Source: Lepidostoma basale
Taxonomy: Eukaryota; Arthropoda; Insecta; Trichoptera; Lepidostomatidae
DNA length: 64,000 nucleotides
Assembly (NCBI GenBank): GCA_022606425.2
Contig: JAHDVF020001027.1
Span: 122,501-186,500 of the forward strand
Reading direction: 5' to 3'
Position numbers and translations under genes: made by a program. Below are positions 45,049 to 53,989 of the stretch, piece by piece. Each line of letters opens with the position of its first letter. Positions within the stretch are counted from its first letter, which is position 1. Below the pieces are notes generated by a model that had not been told where the DNA came from, ran no database searches, and was given only the letters and a program-made list of their open reading frames with translations.

Positions 45049-46321
45049 CGAGGTCTGTTCAAAAAGTATCGCGAATTTTGAATTTCCGCTGGCTACGTAT
45101 ATTTGATTTTTGATTTTTTTGTAGCGTTATGTTGGTACTCATGTCCCTTATTTATGCTGACAAGGTCGGCCATTTTGAATGTTTAGTTAATTTTTGACAG
45201 CTGTTTTGCTTGATGTGTTTTGGCTCGTCTTCGATTTTTGCCTATTCCAAAAAATGGATCAAAGAATCTGTATCAAATTTTGTGTGAAAAACAAAATAAA
45301 GTGCGCGGACGCATTTCGAATGTTGACTGTGGCATATGGTGAAGCTACCTTGGACCAAAGCAACGTTTATCGGTGGTACAAAATGTTCTCAGAGGGCCGA
45401 GAAGATATGAACGACGAAGAGCGTGCCGGACGCCCGAGCACGTCAACAACAGACGAAAACATTGATAAAGTGAAGAAAATAGTATTAGCCGATCGTCGAA
45501 TCACCGTTAGAGAAGTTGCTGAGGACCTAAACATATCGATTGGCTCGTGCCATTCGATTTTAACCAATGATTTGGGCATGAGTCGGGTCGCCGCGAAATT
45601 CGTGCCAAAATTGCTCAATTTCGACCAAAAACAGCATCGCGTTAACATTGCTCAGGAGATGTTGGACTCGGTCCGTGACGACCCAAATGTGCTCCAGAGG
45701 GTCATAACTGGTGACGAATCATGGGTTTATGGTTATGACGTGGAAACCAAAGCTCAATCATCCCAATGGAAGCTGCCGCATGAGCCAAGACCAAAAAAAG
45801 CGCGCCAAGTTCGGTCGAACGTGAAGGTTTTGCTCACAGTTTTCTTCGATTGCAGGGGCGTGGTGCATCATGAGTTCTTGCCACAGGGTAGTACGGTCAA
45901 TAATTAATATTACCTGCAAGTTATGCGCAATTTGCGCGAAGCAATCCGCCAGAAACGCCCTGATTTGTGGAAGAACAAAAACTGGCTTTTGCACCATGAC
46001 AACGCCCCTGCTCACACATCGTTGCTTGTGCGCGAATATTTGGCCAAAAACAACACAGTAATGGTGCCGCAGCCACCGTATTCCCCAGACCTGGCCCCCT
46101 GTGACTTTTTCCTGTTTCCAAAACTGAAGAGGCCCATGAAAGGACGACGCTACGCCACGATTGAGGAGATAAAGACGGCATCGAAGGAGGAGCTGAACAA
46201 GATCACAAAAAATGATTTTTTTAAGTGCTTCGAGGATTGGAAAAAACGTTGGCATAAATGTATTATATCCGAGGGGAATTACTTTGAAGGGGACAAAATA
46301 GATATTCATGAATAAATAAAT
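45049..46321 (+). mobile_element. Second mariner family, copy lacking its 3' end
   Basis: The left terminal repeat CGAGGTCTGTTCAAAAAGTA with TCGCGAATTTT starts at 45049, after TA at 45047-45048. Similarity to the other copy ends at GAATAAATAAATA (46321), before the right terminal repeat. A SAYP LINE tail follows at once. Confidence 0.92.
45254..46315 (+). pseudogene. Mariner transposase, full length with one stop
   Basis: ATG at 45254 (MDQRICIKF), then 353 codons to the TAA ending at 46315. The helix-turn-helix half (residues about 1-115) includes YRWYKMFSEGR and GRPSTSTTDENI. The DD34D triad is D154 (ITGDESWVYG), D249 (LHHDNAPAHT) and D284 (YSPDLAPCD). Codon 218 is TAA because AAGGAA became AATTAA; the sister copy keeps the lysine and glutamate. 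No frameshift is seen. Loss of the right terminal repeat makes the copy immobile even if the stop were absent. Confidence 0.93.
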
Positions 46322-46325
46322 AAGA

Positions 46326-46432
46326 CCGAAGAATCTAGAGACGTGTGTCAGGATCGATTAGTGTGGCGGTCCATTCTCTCTGCCTACCTCTTCGGGGAAA
46401 CGGTGTGATTTTTTGTTATTGTTGTTGTTTAT
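46326..46432 (+). mobile_element. SAYP-type LINE 3' tip with (TTG) tail
   Basis: GAAGAATCTAGAGACGTGTG, GTGTGGCGGTCCATTCTCTC, hairpin CCTCTTCGGGG, GGTGTGATTTTTTGTTATTG and TTGTTG. It abuts the broken 3' end of the mariner. Confidence 0.75.
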
Positions 46433-46507
46433 TTACAGAGACGAAATATTACATTTTAGTGTAAAACTAAAGATACATCCAGGTAGTCTTATTTACTGGT
46501 TTTATAT

Positions 46508-46680
46508 TCTTCTCCAAGTGCCCTGTCGGGTCCCTCCAACGCTGGCGATCACCTCGGTGAACGTGTCCCTGTCCTGCGCCTTTCGGAACAGCTCCTCCAC
46601 ACTTCGGATGCCAGCCCATTCCCTCACGTTTCGCAGCTAGGACATTTGTCTCCTTCCGGGCCTTCGGCGTCCCTCACTGG
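46508..46680 (-). pseudogene. LINE 3' fragment, second family
   Basis: Minus strand: RNVREWAGIRSVEELFRKAQ, DRDTFTEVIASVGGTRQGT-like. It parallels the end of 15868-16401 (NVREWTGIRTVEELFRTAQD). Frame mostly open. Confidence 0.7.
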
Positions 46681-46867
46681 ATTTATAAAAATGATTTATT
46701 TTAATTTTTTCAACTGTTCAGGAATAGTCTTAATTTTCCCCATCCCGCATTTGTCTCTTCTGCCTCTCCTGTTCTTCCCGCTGTATATTCCTGCGGTGTA
46801 TATTTTATCTTTTATGAAATGTAAATGTATTATATATTATGCTTATTTATTTATTCAATAAAGTACA

Positions 46868-47060
46868 GCGGAGCATAGAAGTGAAATTGAGTAGATTAAA
46901 TGTGGTCTGGCACCCCCTTGTTGTTACCGTATTTAAATGTAAGTCCCGGATGGACCGGGGACAGGCCCAGGGAGTGTACAAGCGAGGCTGATAAAAGGGC
47001 GCCGCTACGCCCTATAACAGCCTCGGGTATGTGGCGGGAACTTCTATGTTCCTATTAAAA
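46868..47060 (+). repeat. Unclassified repeat X, copy 3
   Basis: GCATAGAAGTGAAATTGAGT, GATTAAATGTGGTCTGGCAC, AAGTCCCGGATGGACCGGGG and AGGGCGCCGCTACGCCCTAT. It ends in an A-rich AAAATAAAAAATAAAATAAA run, so it may be a retroposon tail. Confidence 0.6.
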
Positions 47061-47094
47061 ATAAAAAATAAAATAAAAAATAGTCTTAATTTAT

Positions 47095-47250
47095 TACAAT
47101 TATTTTACAACAGGTCATCGCATGAATTCTTTATCAGACACATGGCAGGGTGATTCACACTGTCGTTGCCGGGAATCGAACCGGGGGCCTTCGGTATGGC
47201 AGTTGTAGCTCTTGTCACTCTGCCACGAAGGTCACCTTTTGAAACTTCAA
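47095..47250 (-). mobile_element. tRNA-derived SINE, internally deleted
   Basis: Minus strand: GTGACCTTCGTGGCAGAGTG (A box), CCCCCGGTTCGATTCCCGGC (B box; GGTTCGATTCC is a perfect consensus), AACGACAGTGTGAATCACCC, and the 3' end GACCTGTTG. The middle of the body is shortened. Confidence 0.75.
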
Positions 47251-47446
47251 AAAATGTGAAATTTCATATTAAATAATGCAAAATTCGTTCGTTTTATAGA
47301 AGTTTCATTTTCGTCTATTTGACGATTTTCATTAACAAAGCGTCAAATCAGAAGAAGGTTGCAAGCTGAGAGAACTGGTACTCGTAATAATAAGAAAAAT
47401 AATAAGTGTAATATTTTTTTCAAATTTGATAATTTAAAGTAATGAA

Positions 47447-47562
47447 ACATCTATTTTCTGGAAGTTTAATTACCTATATTTTATGAGTATGACATGTTTC
47501 GCATATATCTAGTATATTCCTGTAAAATAAAACTTCAAGAAAACGGACGTTTTCATTCATAT
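47447..47562. mobile_element. MITE-A copy, centre deleted
   Basis: ATCTATTTTCTGGAAGTTTA at left; AAACTTCAAGAAAACGGACG with TTTTCATTCATA at right. The central GATAATGCC segment is missing, leaving GACATGTTTCGCATATATC. The family right flank ATTATTTAATATGGGGGTTT follows. Confidence 0.6.
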
Positions 47563-47648
47563 GAATTATTTAATATGGGGGTTTTCATCATTATTTGTCT
47601 TTTTCTTTTTTATATGCTTTGTATATACAACACTAACGTTAAAAATAT

Positions 47649-47692
47649 ATATCAGACATGTTTCGGACAACCCGGTCGTTCGTCAGTGATAT
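47649..47692 (-). ncRNA. Hammerhead-ribozyme-like motif, best preserved (family E left arm)
   Basis: Minus strand, in order: helix I AUAUCA, CUGACGA, extra A, helix II region CGAC-CGGGUU-GUCC (GAC/GUC paired), GAAAC, helix III palindrome ACAUGU, cleavage base C (GUC), helix I UGAUAU. Helix I is a perfect 6 bp. All invariant bases of a type I hammerhead are present; the extra A after CUGACGA is the only deviation. Predicted cleavage lies between 47655 and 47654 on the minus strand. A two-base-pair helix III with a palindromic sequence suggests action as a dimer. Confidence 0.65.
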
Positions 47693-47725
47693 TATAAAGA
47701 TATTTAAATTATTATAAAATAAGGG

Positions 47726-47770
47726 TTCAGGTAATTACTTACAACATGTTGTAATTACCTGAACCCCATA
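47726..47770. repeat. Perfect 16-bp inverted repeat
   Basis: GGGTTCAGGTAATTAC and GTAATTACCTGAACCC are separated by TTACAACATGTT, which is itself partly palindromic. It lies inside the family E element. Too AT-rich after the stem to call a terminator. Confidence 0.7.
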
Positions 47771-47889
47771 AGAACTTTTAATTATAATTATAAATTTTAA
47801 ATTGATTCATAATATTTGTTATAACAAAAGCATAAACGTCCCAAAATAAATCTTTATAACCTCTGTCAAAACTTATCATATTTATTAAC

Positions 47890-48357
47890 TAACTAACTAA
47901 CTAACCATCACGCCGTCTCCCCGAAGGGGTAGGCAGAAAAAATCGACTGCCACACTTTTCTTTCCTGACATATTTCTCTCGCTTTCTCAACATTCATACA
48001 TCGTGTCATGCACGCGCGTCGATTTCTCTGACTCCTCACATGGCCGACATTCAATATTTGATTTATTTGATCGTGCCATTCGGTCTTCCTCTATTTCTGG
48101 TTCCATTTACATCATTAACATATAATTTTTTTACCATTCTTTCTTCATTCATTCTTTCCATATGTCCAAACCATCTTAATGATCCTTTCATTATTTTGTT
48201 CATGACACCATCATTCGCACCGCATTCACTTCTTATATTTTCATTCGACACTCTATCATACACAGAGTATCCACACATTTGTCTAAGAGATCTCATTTCT
48301 ACTGCATTTATTCTACTTTCATCCTTCTTTTGCCAGTTCCGTGCTTCGCTTCCATAC
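47890..48357 (-). mobile_element. SAYP-type LINE copy with exact 15-bp target duplication
   Basis: Minus strand: MYGSEARNWQKKDESRINAV, EMRSLRQMCGYSVYDRVSNE and NIRSECGANDGVMNKIMKGS, then RGRPNGTIK, where a deletion joins GRP to DQIN codons out of frame. Hairpin CCCCTTCGGGG, tail GTTA repeats. ATCATATTTATTAAC stands at 47875-47889 and 48358-48372. The last bases of the target (TTAAC) resemble the tail unit, consistent with priming by microhomology. Confidence 0.9.
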
Positions 48358-48401
48358 ATCATATTTATTAACAATTTTATAATATTTTAAATATCTTTAT
48401 A

Positions 48402-48440
48402 ATATCACTGAGGAAGGACCGGGTTTTCCGAAACATTTCC
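48402..48440 (+). ncRNA. Degenerate hammerhead-like motif, family E right arm
   Basis: AUAUCA-CUGAGGA-A-GGACC-GGGU-UUUCC-GAAACAUUUCC. Core and helix I 5' strand are intact. The UGU of helix III and the helix I 3' strand are changed (CAAAAAG), so no cleavage is expected. Confidence 0.45.
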
Positions 48441-48749
48441 AAAAAGTAAATTAAAAAAAAATTAAGTTAGTGTTGTATATACAAAGTATAATTTTTAAAA
48501 GAAATAGACAAATAAAACATCTACACCACAAATTATGGCGAACATAGAAGACATTTTACATCATTGTTCAAGAAATAGTAATTTAAAAAAAAAATTGAAT
48601 AATCATTGCATCTCATTATTGTCCAACTAACTAACTTTTTATTTGTTCTGTAAAAACACGTAATAGTTACCTTTATGATATAATGATGTCCGTTTGAAGT
48701 AATCAAAAGATCGTTATCATCCATAAACAATCAGGCTTTGATGAATGCA

Positions 48750-48970
48750 ACGGTGAATAATTGCCTAATTAAATCAGCGCGATCATTAAATCATTAATTC
48801 TTACACCAAATTGGTTGATCGTGTTGCCTAGTTGATTAGCCTTGCCGGTTATGTAGTAGGGATGTACCGACCCCAACCCTAAGCTCCCAGATCACGGTGA
48901 ATTAGTGCATACTGGGTGAGACAGCTACACCAAGGGGAGACTCGATTAAATTAACCAGGTCATTCCACGA
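48750..48970. other. Complex non-coding island
   Basis: GATCGTGTTGCCTAGTTGAT, CTTGCCGGTTATGTAGTAGG and CCCAAGCTCCCAGATCACGG-like text. No frame or repeat match. Confidence 0.25.
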
Positions 48971-49137
48971 AAAACAGCTCTTATTTTGTATCGCTATTAT
49001 TATAATAACAATAACATGTTATTTTTAATTTTCGAACTACACCTTATTATTATTTTATTATAAAATACTTAAGATAGTATAGATATTCGATTATGCACTA
49101 ACTGTTGGTTACATATATTCCATAGAATGATTGCATA

Positions 49138-50468
49138 TCTATATATAATACAATGTATATTTTTTTTAAAGTCGTGTTAGTTACACCATTTATAACTCAA
49201 GAACGGCTGGACCGATTTTGATTTGCTGGATTTGTATTCACCAAATAGCAAAATAGCTATTAAAACATCGGAAAAAATTACGAAGAAAACTCATTTTCTC
49301 ATACATTTTGTAAGGAGCGACTTTTTTAATAATTGCTTATCTATATTACATAAAACAGTGTTAGTTACACCATTTATTACTCAAGAATGGTTACACTGAT
49401 TTTGATGATCTTTAATTTGCTGGATTTGTCTTCGCCAAATTACAGAATAACTATTAAAACATCGGAAAAAATAGGGAAAAAAATTATAAAGAAAATTCAT
49501 TTTCTCATACATTTTGCATAGAACGGCTTTTTGATGATATCTCGAGAACTGATTGACTGATTTCAATTAATTTTTTTGTTCACCTCGGCCTCTAGGAGTT
49601 TCCTCGCGCATTGAAAAAATAATAAAATCACAAAAAAATCTGTATGCAACGCTATCTCATGACATCATATGTGCCGAGATTCCTGATCCCGAAACCGATC
49701 CAGACCTGCATGATGTTGTAATTACGAACATGACTCACAAACCGTGTGGCGCCATCTCCCCCCAATCATCTTACATGGTCCACGGCAAGTGCTCCAAACG
49801 TTATATACCAAATTTGACGGCGGAGACTATCACTGGCAACAATGGTTATCCACTGTTTCGACCTCATCAACAAAGTGTTCCCGAACATGGTTGCTAACCA
49901 TAAAAATCACAATTGGTTGATTAAACAAGTAATTCTTGCGCCAAATAACAAAGATATGGATCACTTAAACTTCACAATTCAAAATCAAATCGTTGGTCCA
50001 CTGCATTTCTTTAAATCTATCGAATGTGTAACAATCGAAGACGAAGCAACCAACTATCCAACTGAATTTTTAAACACATTGTACGTAGCATGTTCATGTG
50101 ACAACAAACCATCCGATTTGTTTGTTCTCGCACTTGTCAACAAAACGAAAAATGTCGTATATCACAAAGTGCTTCAATGAAGGGAATCGACCCGAATGCA
50201 CCCCATACAGCAAACAGTTTAATAGAAAGTAGTGCAACAATGCTACGCGAATCATTTTGATTCGCTTTAATAAAGCATATGCCACCTCAATTTCATTCAT
50301 TACAATTTAATTAAAATACTTTTCATTTCTATTTTAGCACACAAAGTGAACTTAATTTATTTTGAGTATTTATTTTAACTTAATAAAAAACTGAATTTAA
50401 TTTAGCTAATAAGTTAGCACAACATTTATTGATTCTGAAGCGGTCTATAGTTCTCCGGGTCAGCTAGT
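49138..50468 (+). mobile_element. Helitron with doubled 5' end and residual coding scraps
   Basis: The main element runs from TCTATATTACATAAAAC (49340, preceded by A) to CTAGT (50464-50468, followed by T), exactly the A^T insertion of Helitrons. A further copy of the first about 200 bp (49138-49339, also A then TC) lies directly in front, as at 22863-23079. The ending GGGTCAGCTAGT is identical in both loci. The interior has shortened Rep and helicase frames. Confidence 0.88.
49640..50183 (+). pseudogene. Helitron Rep/helicase remnant with two internal deletions
   Basis: The first frame (49640-49897, no ATG) reads YATLSHDIICAEIPDPETDP, HDVVITNMTHKPCGAISPQS, MVHGKCSKRYIPNLTAETIT and GNNGYPLFRP: the zinc-finger-like and Rep-proximal region of Helitron proteins. 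It runs straight into sequence read in the next frame (49842-50180): FDLINKVFPNMVANHKNHNW, VILAPNNKDMDHLNFTIQNQ, KSIECVTIEDEATNYPTEFL. This is the C-terminal Pif1-like helicase. NTLYVACSCDNKPSDLFVLA then joins FLN directly to LYVACSR, omitting the motif-bearing stretch normally between. Non-functional. Confidence 0.85.
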
Positions 50469-50639
50469 TAAAAATAAATTGAAATCTCAAAAAAATGTGG
50501 GTTTTTTTATCATATAAATTAAATATGCTTACAATTGTGTCTAATAATAATAATAGTGATTAATACTCCAAAAGTATACGGATTTCGGTTAAACATCAAA
50601 AAAGAAATTAAGGAACCTTATTAATCTCTGGTTCTATCT

Positions 50640-51160
50640 ACCCTTGGAGCAGTAAGTCGGCTATAAATATCTTTAAAATATTTAATTTCTTTACGAGCGG
50701 TCATAAGGTATAAGGAAGCGAGTGAATTAACCGACATTAGACTTTCGGGGAAGCCCATTATCGTGAGATTATTAAAAGTTTTAAATTAGTTTTGGCCATA
50801 AGTCACAATAGTATAAGTGGGTCACAGGAACACAGGAGCGTCGGTGATGTTTGAGTGTAATTGAATCAATAGTCCCCTTGTGCTCACAAAATATGAAAAT
50901 TTACCGCTGGAGTTAAGCGCAAATGATCAAGCTATAAATCCAGACTTATTTTATTTATTCCGAGTAGTTAATGTTTCTAATAATAGACGTTTATAAGCAA
51001 ATACTTTCTCAGAGCCTGGCGCTCGTGTGTGATTTCTTTTCCAAATTATACGTTACGAGTCGGTCCCAAGCTTATAAATATAGTTAAGTACCAATACCCA
51101 AACAATATAACCGTGATAAAAGTCACGCGAGTCGCTACGACTTTCGTGGTACGTGATATT
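50640..51160. other. Complex non-coding island
   Basis: Longer island of balanced composition (CTACCCTTGGAGCAGTAAGT, CGCTCGTGTGTGATTTCT, CGGTCCCAAGC). No credible frame or repeat match. Confidence 0.3.
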
Positions 51161-51567
51161 AGGGCGCACACTTTTTGATATTGAGATATCCTTCATTTTT
51201 AGTTTCTTTCATAATAATCATCTTTGTTGTTGACAAGCAAATGAGTGAACAGTGAAATATTTTGGCCTTGTTAGGTCGTTTTAATGTTGTAAACATGTAT
51301 TTGCTCGAGTAAGATTTTAAATTTGATTCAAAGTATAAAAAATACTTTATACACTCCATCCACTGAACGAGCATTAACAGAGTTTAGTGATGGTAAAACA
51401 TTAAACATCACAAACAGGTACTTTTGTTTACAAACTAGGAATCTCTGGCAGCTACAATATTCCTACGGTTATTTTATAAAGATACCAGCGTGTTTAAAAA
51501 CAATTATTTTTGCGGTTAACTTTCACTTCAAATCAAGTCAGTTTATTCTCTTAAAAGATTTATAAAG

Positions 51568-51850
51568 CTTAAGCCATCTATTTGAGAATTTTTAAAATAC
51601 CAGATTTATCGACTTTAGGAAGGCTAAAGTTTGTCTTTTGAGAGTACTTTCACTAATATCACTAATACGAAAGACGTCGCTCTCCAAAGAGATCTTATTC
51701 AACAGACTGATATTTCCACCGATGCTACCAGATACGTATACAGGCTGGTTTTGATCGCCGGTAGGATAGAACAATATATGCTGACGCTGTCGGATATATC
51801 TATCAGGAATAAACAAATCCACTATCTTAAGCACGGCCGAGTTCTCTAAG
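51568..51850 (+). repeat. Unclassified repeat R3, copy 3 (diverged)
   Basis: GCCATCTATTTGAGAATTTT, GTACTTTCACTAATATCACT, AAAGACGTCGCTCTCCAAAG and GCTGACGCTGTC align in order with the other copies. A 72-codon frame (51631-51849) is not shared with them, so coding is unlikely. Confidence 0.5.
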
Positions 51851-51874
51851 TGTCATCGGATTAATCTAAAAAAT

Positions 51875-52830
51875 GGTTTCGAGAAACCCATCTCTTAAAA
51901 GCTGCAGATAGTTGATTTCCAACATTTCCAAAGAAAATGCCGTGTGATACGGATAGCTACCATACTCGATCATGTAGAGATACCACAGTAAATGCTTGGA
52001 AGCTTATTTTATCAACTTTCTTATACTTTTTAATAAAGCCATCCAATTAAGGACAATTTCTATAGTTATGAGAAACTCATCTCTCCGAAAGAAAGTTGGT
52101 CCTGAAAATTCCCAAAATAAATGCATTGGGATAGAGCCACCAGCGGCGGTACAACCATAGAAGCCCAAAAGCCCAGAAGCCCGGCTTGCCTTAAAATGTT
52201 TGAATCAAAACCCCCAAATCTAAGTTATCATGTCCCCGCATAAACCAACAACCCACCAAATCACCTTCCAACAATGTTTCCATTAGACGTAAGACGAATA
52301 GCCATAAGAGCTGAACCTCTGTAAGCCGAAAGAGGTTTTGATTTAAAATTTCGTACGCAAGCCGGGCTTCTGGGCTTCTATGGGAGTACCGCCACTGAGA
52401 GCCACGAATAGCTACCATTCTCCCTCGTGTAGAGATGCCACAGAAAATGTTTGTTAGCTTATTGTATCAACTTTCTTACACTCTTGTGTTTTTTATGTAT
52501 CGAAACATGGTAAAATGAAAACCATTGTTTGTTTTGAAATTAAAAGCAGCCATCCAATTAAGGACAATATCAATCATTTTGAAAAACCCATATCTTAGAA
52601 AGAGAGTTGGTCCCCAACATTCCCAAAAGAAATGCAGTGGGATAGAATCACGGATAGCTACCATACTCTTTTGTGTAGAGATACCACAGAAAATGCTTGT
52701 AAACTAATTGTATCAACTTTCTTATATTCTTGTATATTTTATATATGGAAACATGGTCTCAAGACGAAAACAATTGTTTGTTTCGACATTTAAAGCAGCC
52801 ATCCAATTAAGGACAATATCAATCACCGCG
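51875..52830. repeat. Tandem array of about 243-bp units
   Basis: Markers recur in order: CATCCAATTAAGGACAAT (52038, 52550, 52797), GAAACTCATCTC/GAAAAACCCATATC, CATTCCCAAAAGAAATGCA, GATAGCTACCATACTC (51954, 52413 as ATAGCTACCATTCTC, 52655), GTAGAGATACCACAGAAAAT and TATCAACTTTCTTA. Allowing for the 265-bp insert and its duplication, spacing is about 243 bp over roughly 3.5 units. Satellite-like. Confidence 0.8.
52141..52397. mobile_element. hAT-type MITE, 257 bp, with 8-bp target duplication
   Basis: The termini CAGCGGCGGTACAACCATAG and, inverted, CAGTGGCGGTACTCCCATAG continue with AAGCCCAGAAGCCCGGCTTG on both sides. AGAGCCAC flanks it at 52133-52140 and 52398-52405. CAGTGGCGG ends and 8-bp duplications are hallmarks of hAT elements. 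No transposase. It sits within the tandem array, and the neighbouring unit shows the empty site. Confidence 0.92.
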
Positions 52831-53499
52831 AATACGTTCGTATCATTATTTCTTTTTTGTTTCTCGCTTAGTCATTCGGATAAATAATATAAAAACAAAT
52901 TAAAACTTTTACCATTAAAGTTTTATTGCTTTGCCACAAAACAACTGCTGTTGGGGAGAAACACCTTATTGAGTGCGCACGGAGGGGGGGGTAACAAAAA
53001 ATCAGTTTCAGGTTCATGATAATATATTATTCGTGCATAGAACTCGGGAACTTCAACTATTCGTGTACGCCTGGAGAAACAATTAAAATTCTGTGGCAAT
53101 TTGGCTCACCTTAAAAGCAACAAGACTTAAGTTTCCAGACATTATTATATGAGGTTCTTTCATAGTAACTATTTCTAAAACAGAAGCACATTGTATTCGA
53201 ATTTCCAAATGGAAGATAATAAAATATATTATTATAATATTTTAATATTTTTTGCACTCGAAGGAATGTATGTTCATATTTAATATAAAATAAACGATCT
53301 GATTGATGTAATTTTAGTAAAAACCTGAATTTATTATATGTTGTAGGAGAGAATTGTTTCGCTTTGCTAACACATTACCTATTGCCATATTTATTTACCA
53401 TATACGAGTATGCTAAATAAAAATCAAAAAAACTTCAATAGGTTGGACTATTCCACCAATATTATATATTTAATTAAGATTTTTATTGTATGACAATAA

Positions 53500-53575
53500 C
53501 TAAAACGATTATTTTCTAGATGTTTAATTATCTGCTTAAATGCTGCTTATTTCTCAGGCAAATAATGTCATATTA
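53500..53575. mobile_element. MITE-A fragment
   Basis: AAAACGATTATTTTCTAGAT, GTTTAATTATCTGC and AGGCAAATAATGTCATA. Heavily worn; lower certainty than other copies. Confidence 0.35.
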
Positions 53576-53599
53576 TAATAATATAAAGCTAACTTACTA

Positions 53600-53775
53600 T
53601 CTAACCATGTTATCAACTATCACGCCGTCTCACAGAAAGGGGTAGGCAGAAAGAATGAACCGCCAAACTATTCTTTCCTGATATACTTTTCTCGCTTTCT
53701 CAACATTCATACATCGTGTCATACACGCAGTCCGTTTCTCCGATTTTTCGCGTGGGCCGACATTTAATATTCGTA
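53600..53775 (-). mobile_element. SAYP-type LINE 3' fragment
   Basis: Minus strand: AATATTAAATGTCGGCCCAC, GAGAAACGGACTGCGTGTAT, GTTGAGAAAGCGAGAAAAGT, CCATTCTTTCTGCCTACCCC, a broken hairpin (CTTTCTGTGAGA), then GTGATAGTTGATAACATGGT, where the tail has diverged. Confidence 0.7.
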
Positions 53776-53989
53776 TAATTAATGGCATGTTATTCCCATA
53801 AAACCTTATTTTGACAACAGAAATTTTAATTAATTTTAACATTTTCATTTTCAATTTTAAATCATCGATCGAGAAACAATAAACTTACAAAAAAACTGTG
53901 CTTTTATATGTGTTTTTGATTAATATTTTAATAGAATAAACTAATAGAAAGATTGGACTGAAATTTCATTTATTTTATGTCGATACTAC

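Larger units (their letters stand above)
47611..48492. mobile_element. Foldback element, family E, interrupted by a LINE
   Basis: The outer ends TATGCTTTGTATATACAACA (left) and, inverted, TATACTTTGTATATACAACA (right) flank two outward-facing hammerhead-like arms (47649-47692 and 48402-48440). Without the LINE and its duplicate target (483 bp) the element is about 400 bp. The interior matches 18522-18790 in reverse. Non-coding. Confidence 0.75.

Noticed and set aside
51631..51849. 72-codon frame as a gene
   Set aside because: Lies in repeat R3 and is not shared by the other two copies.
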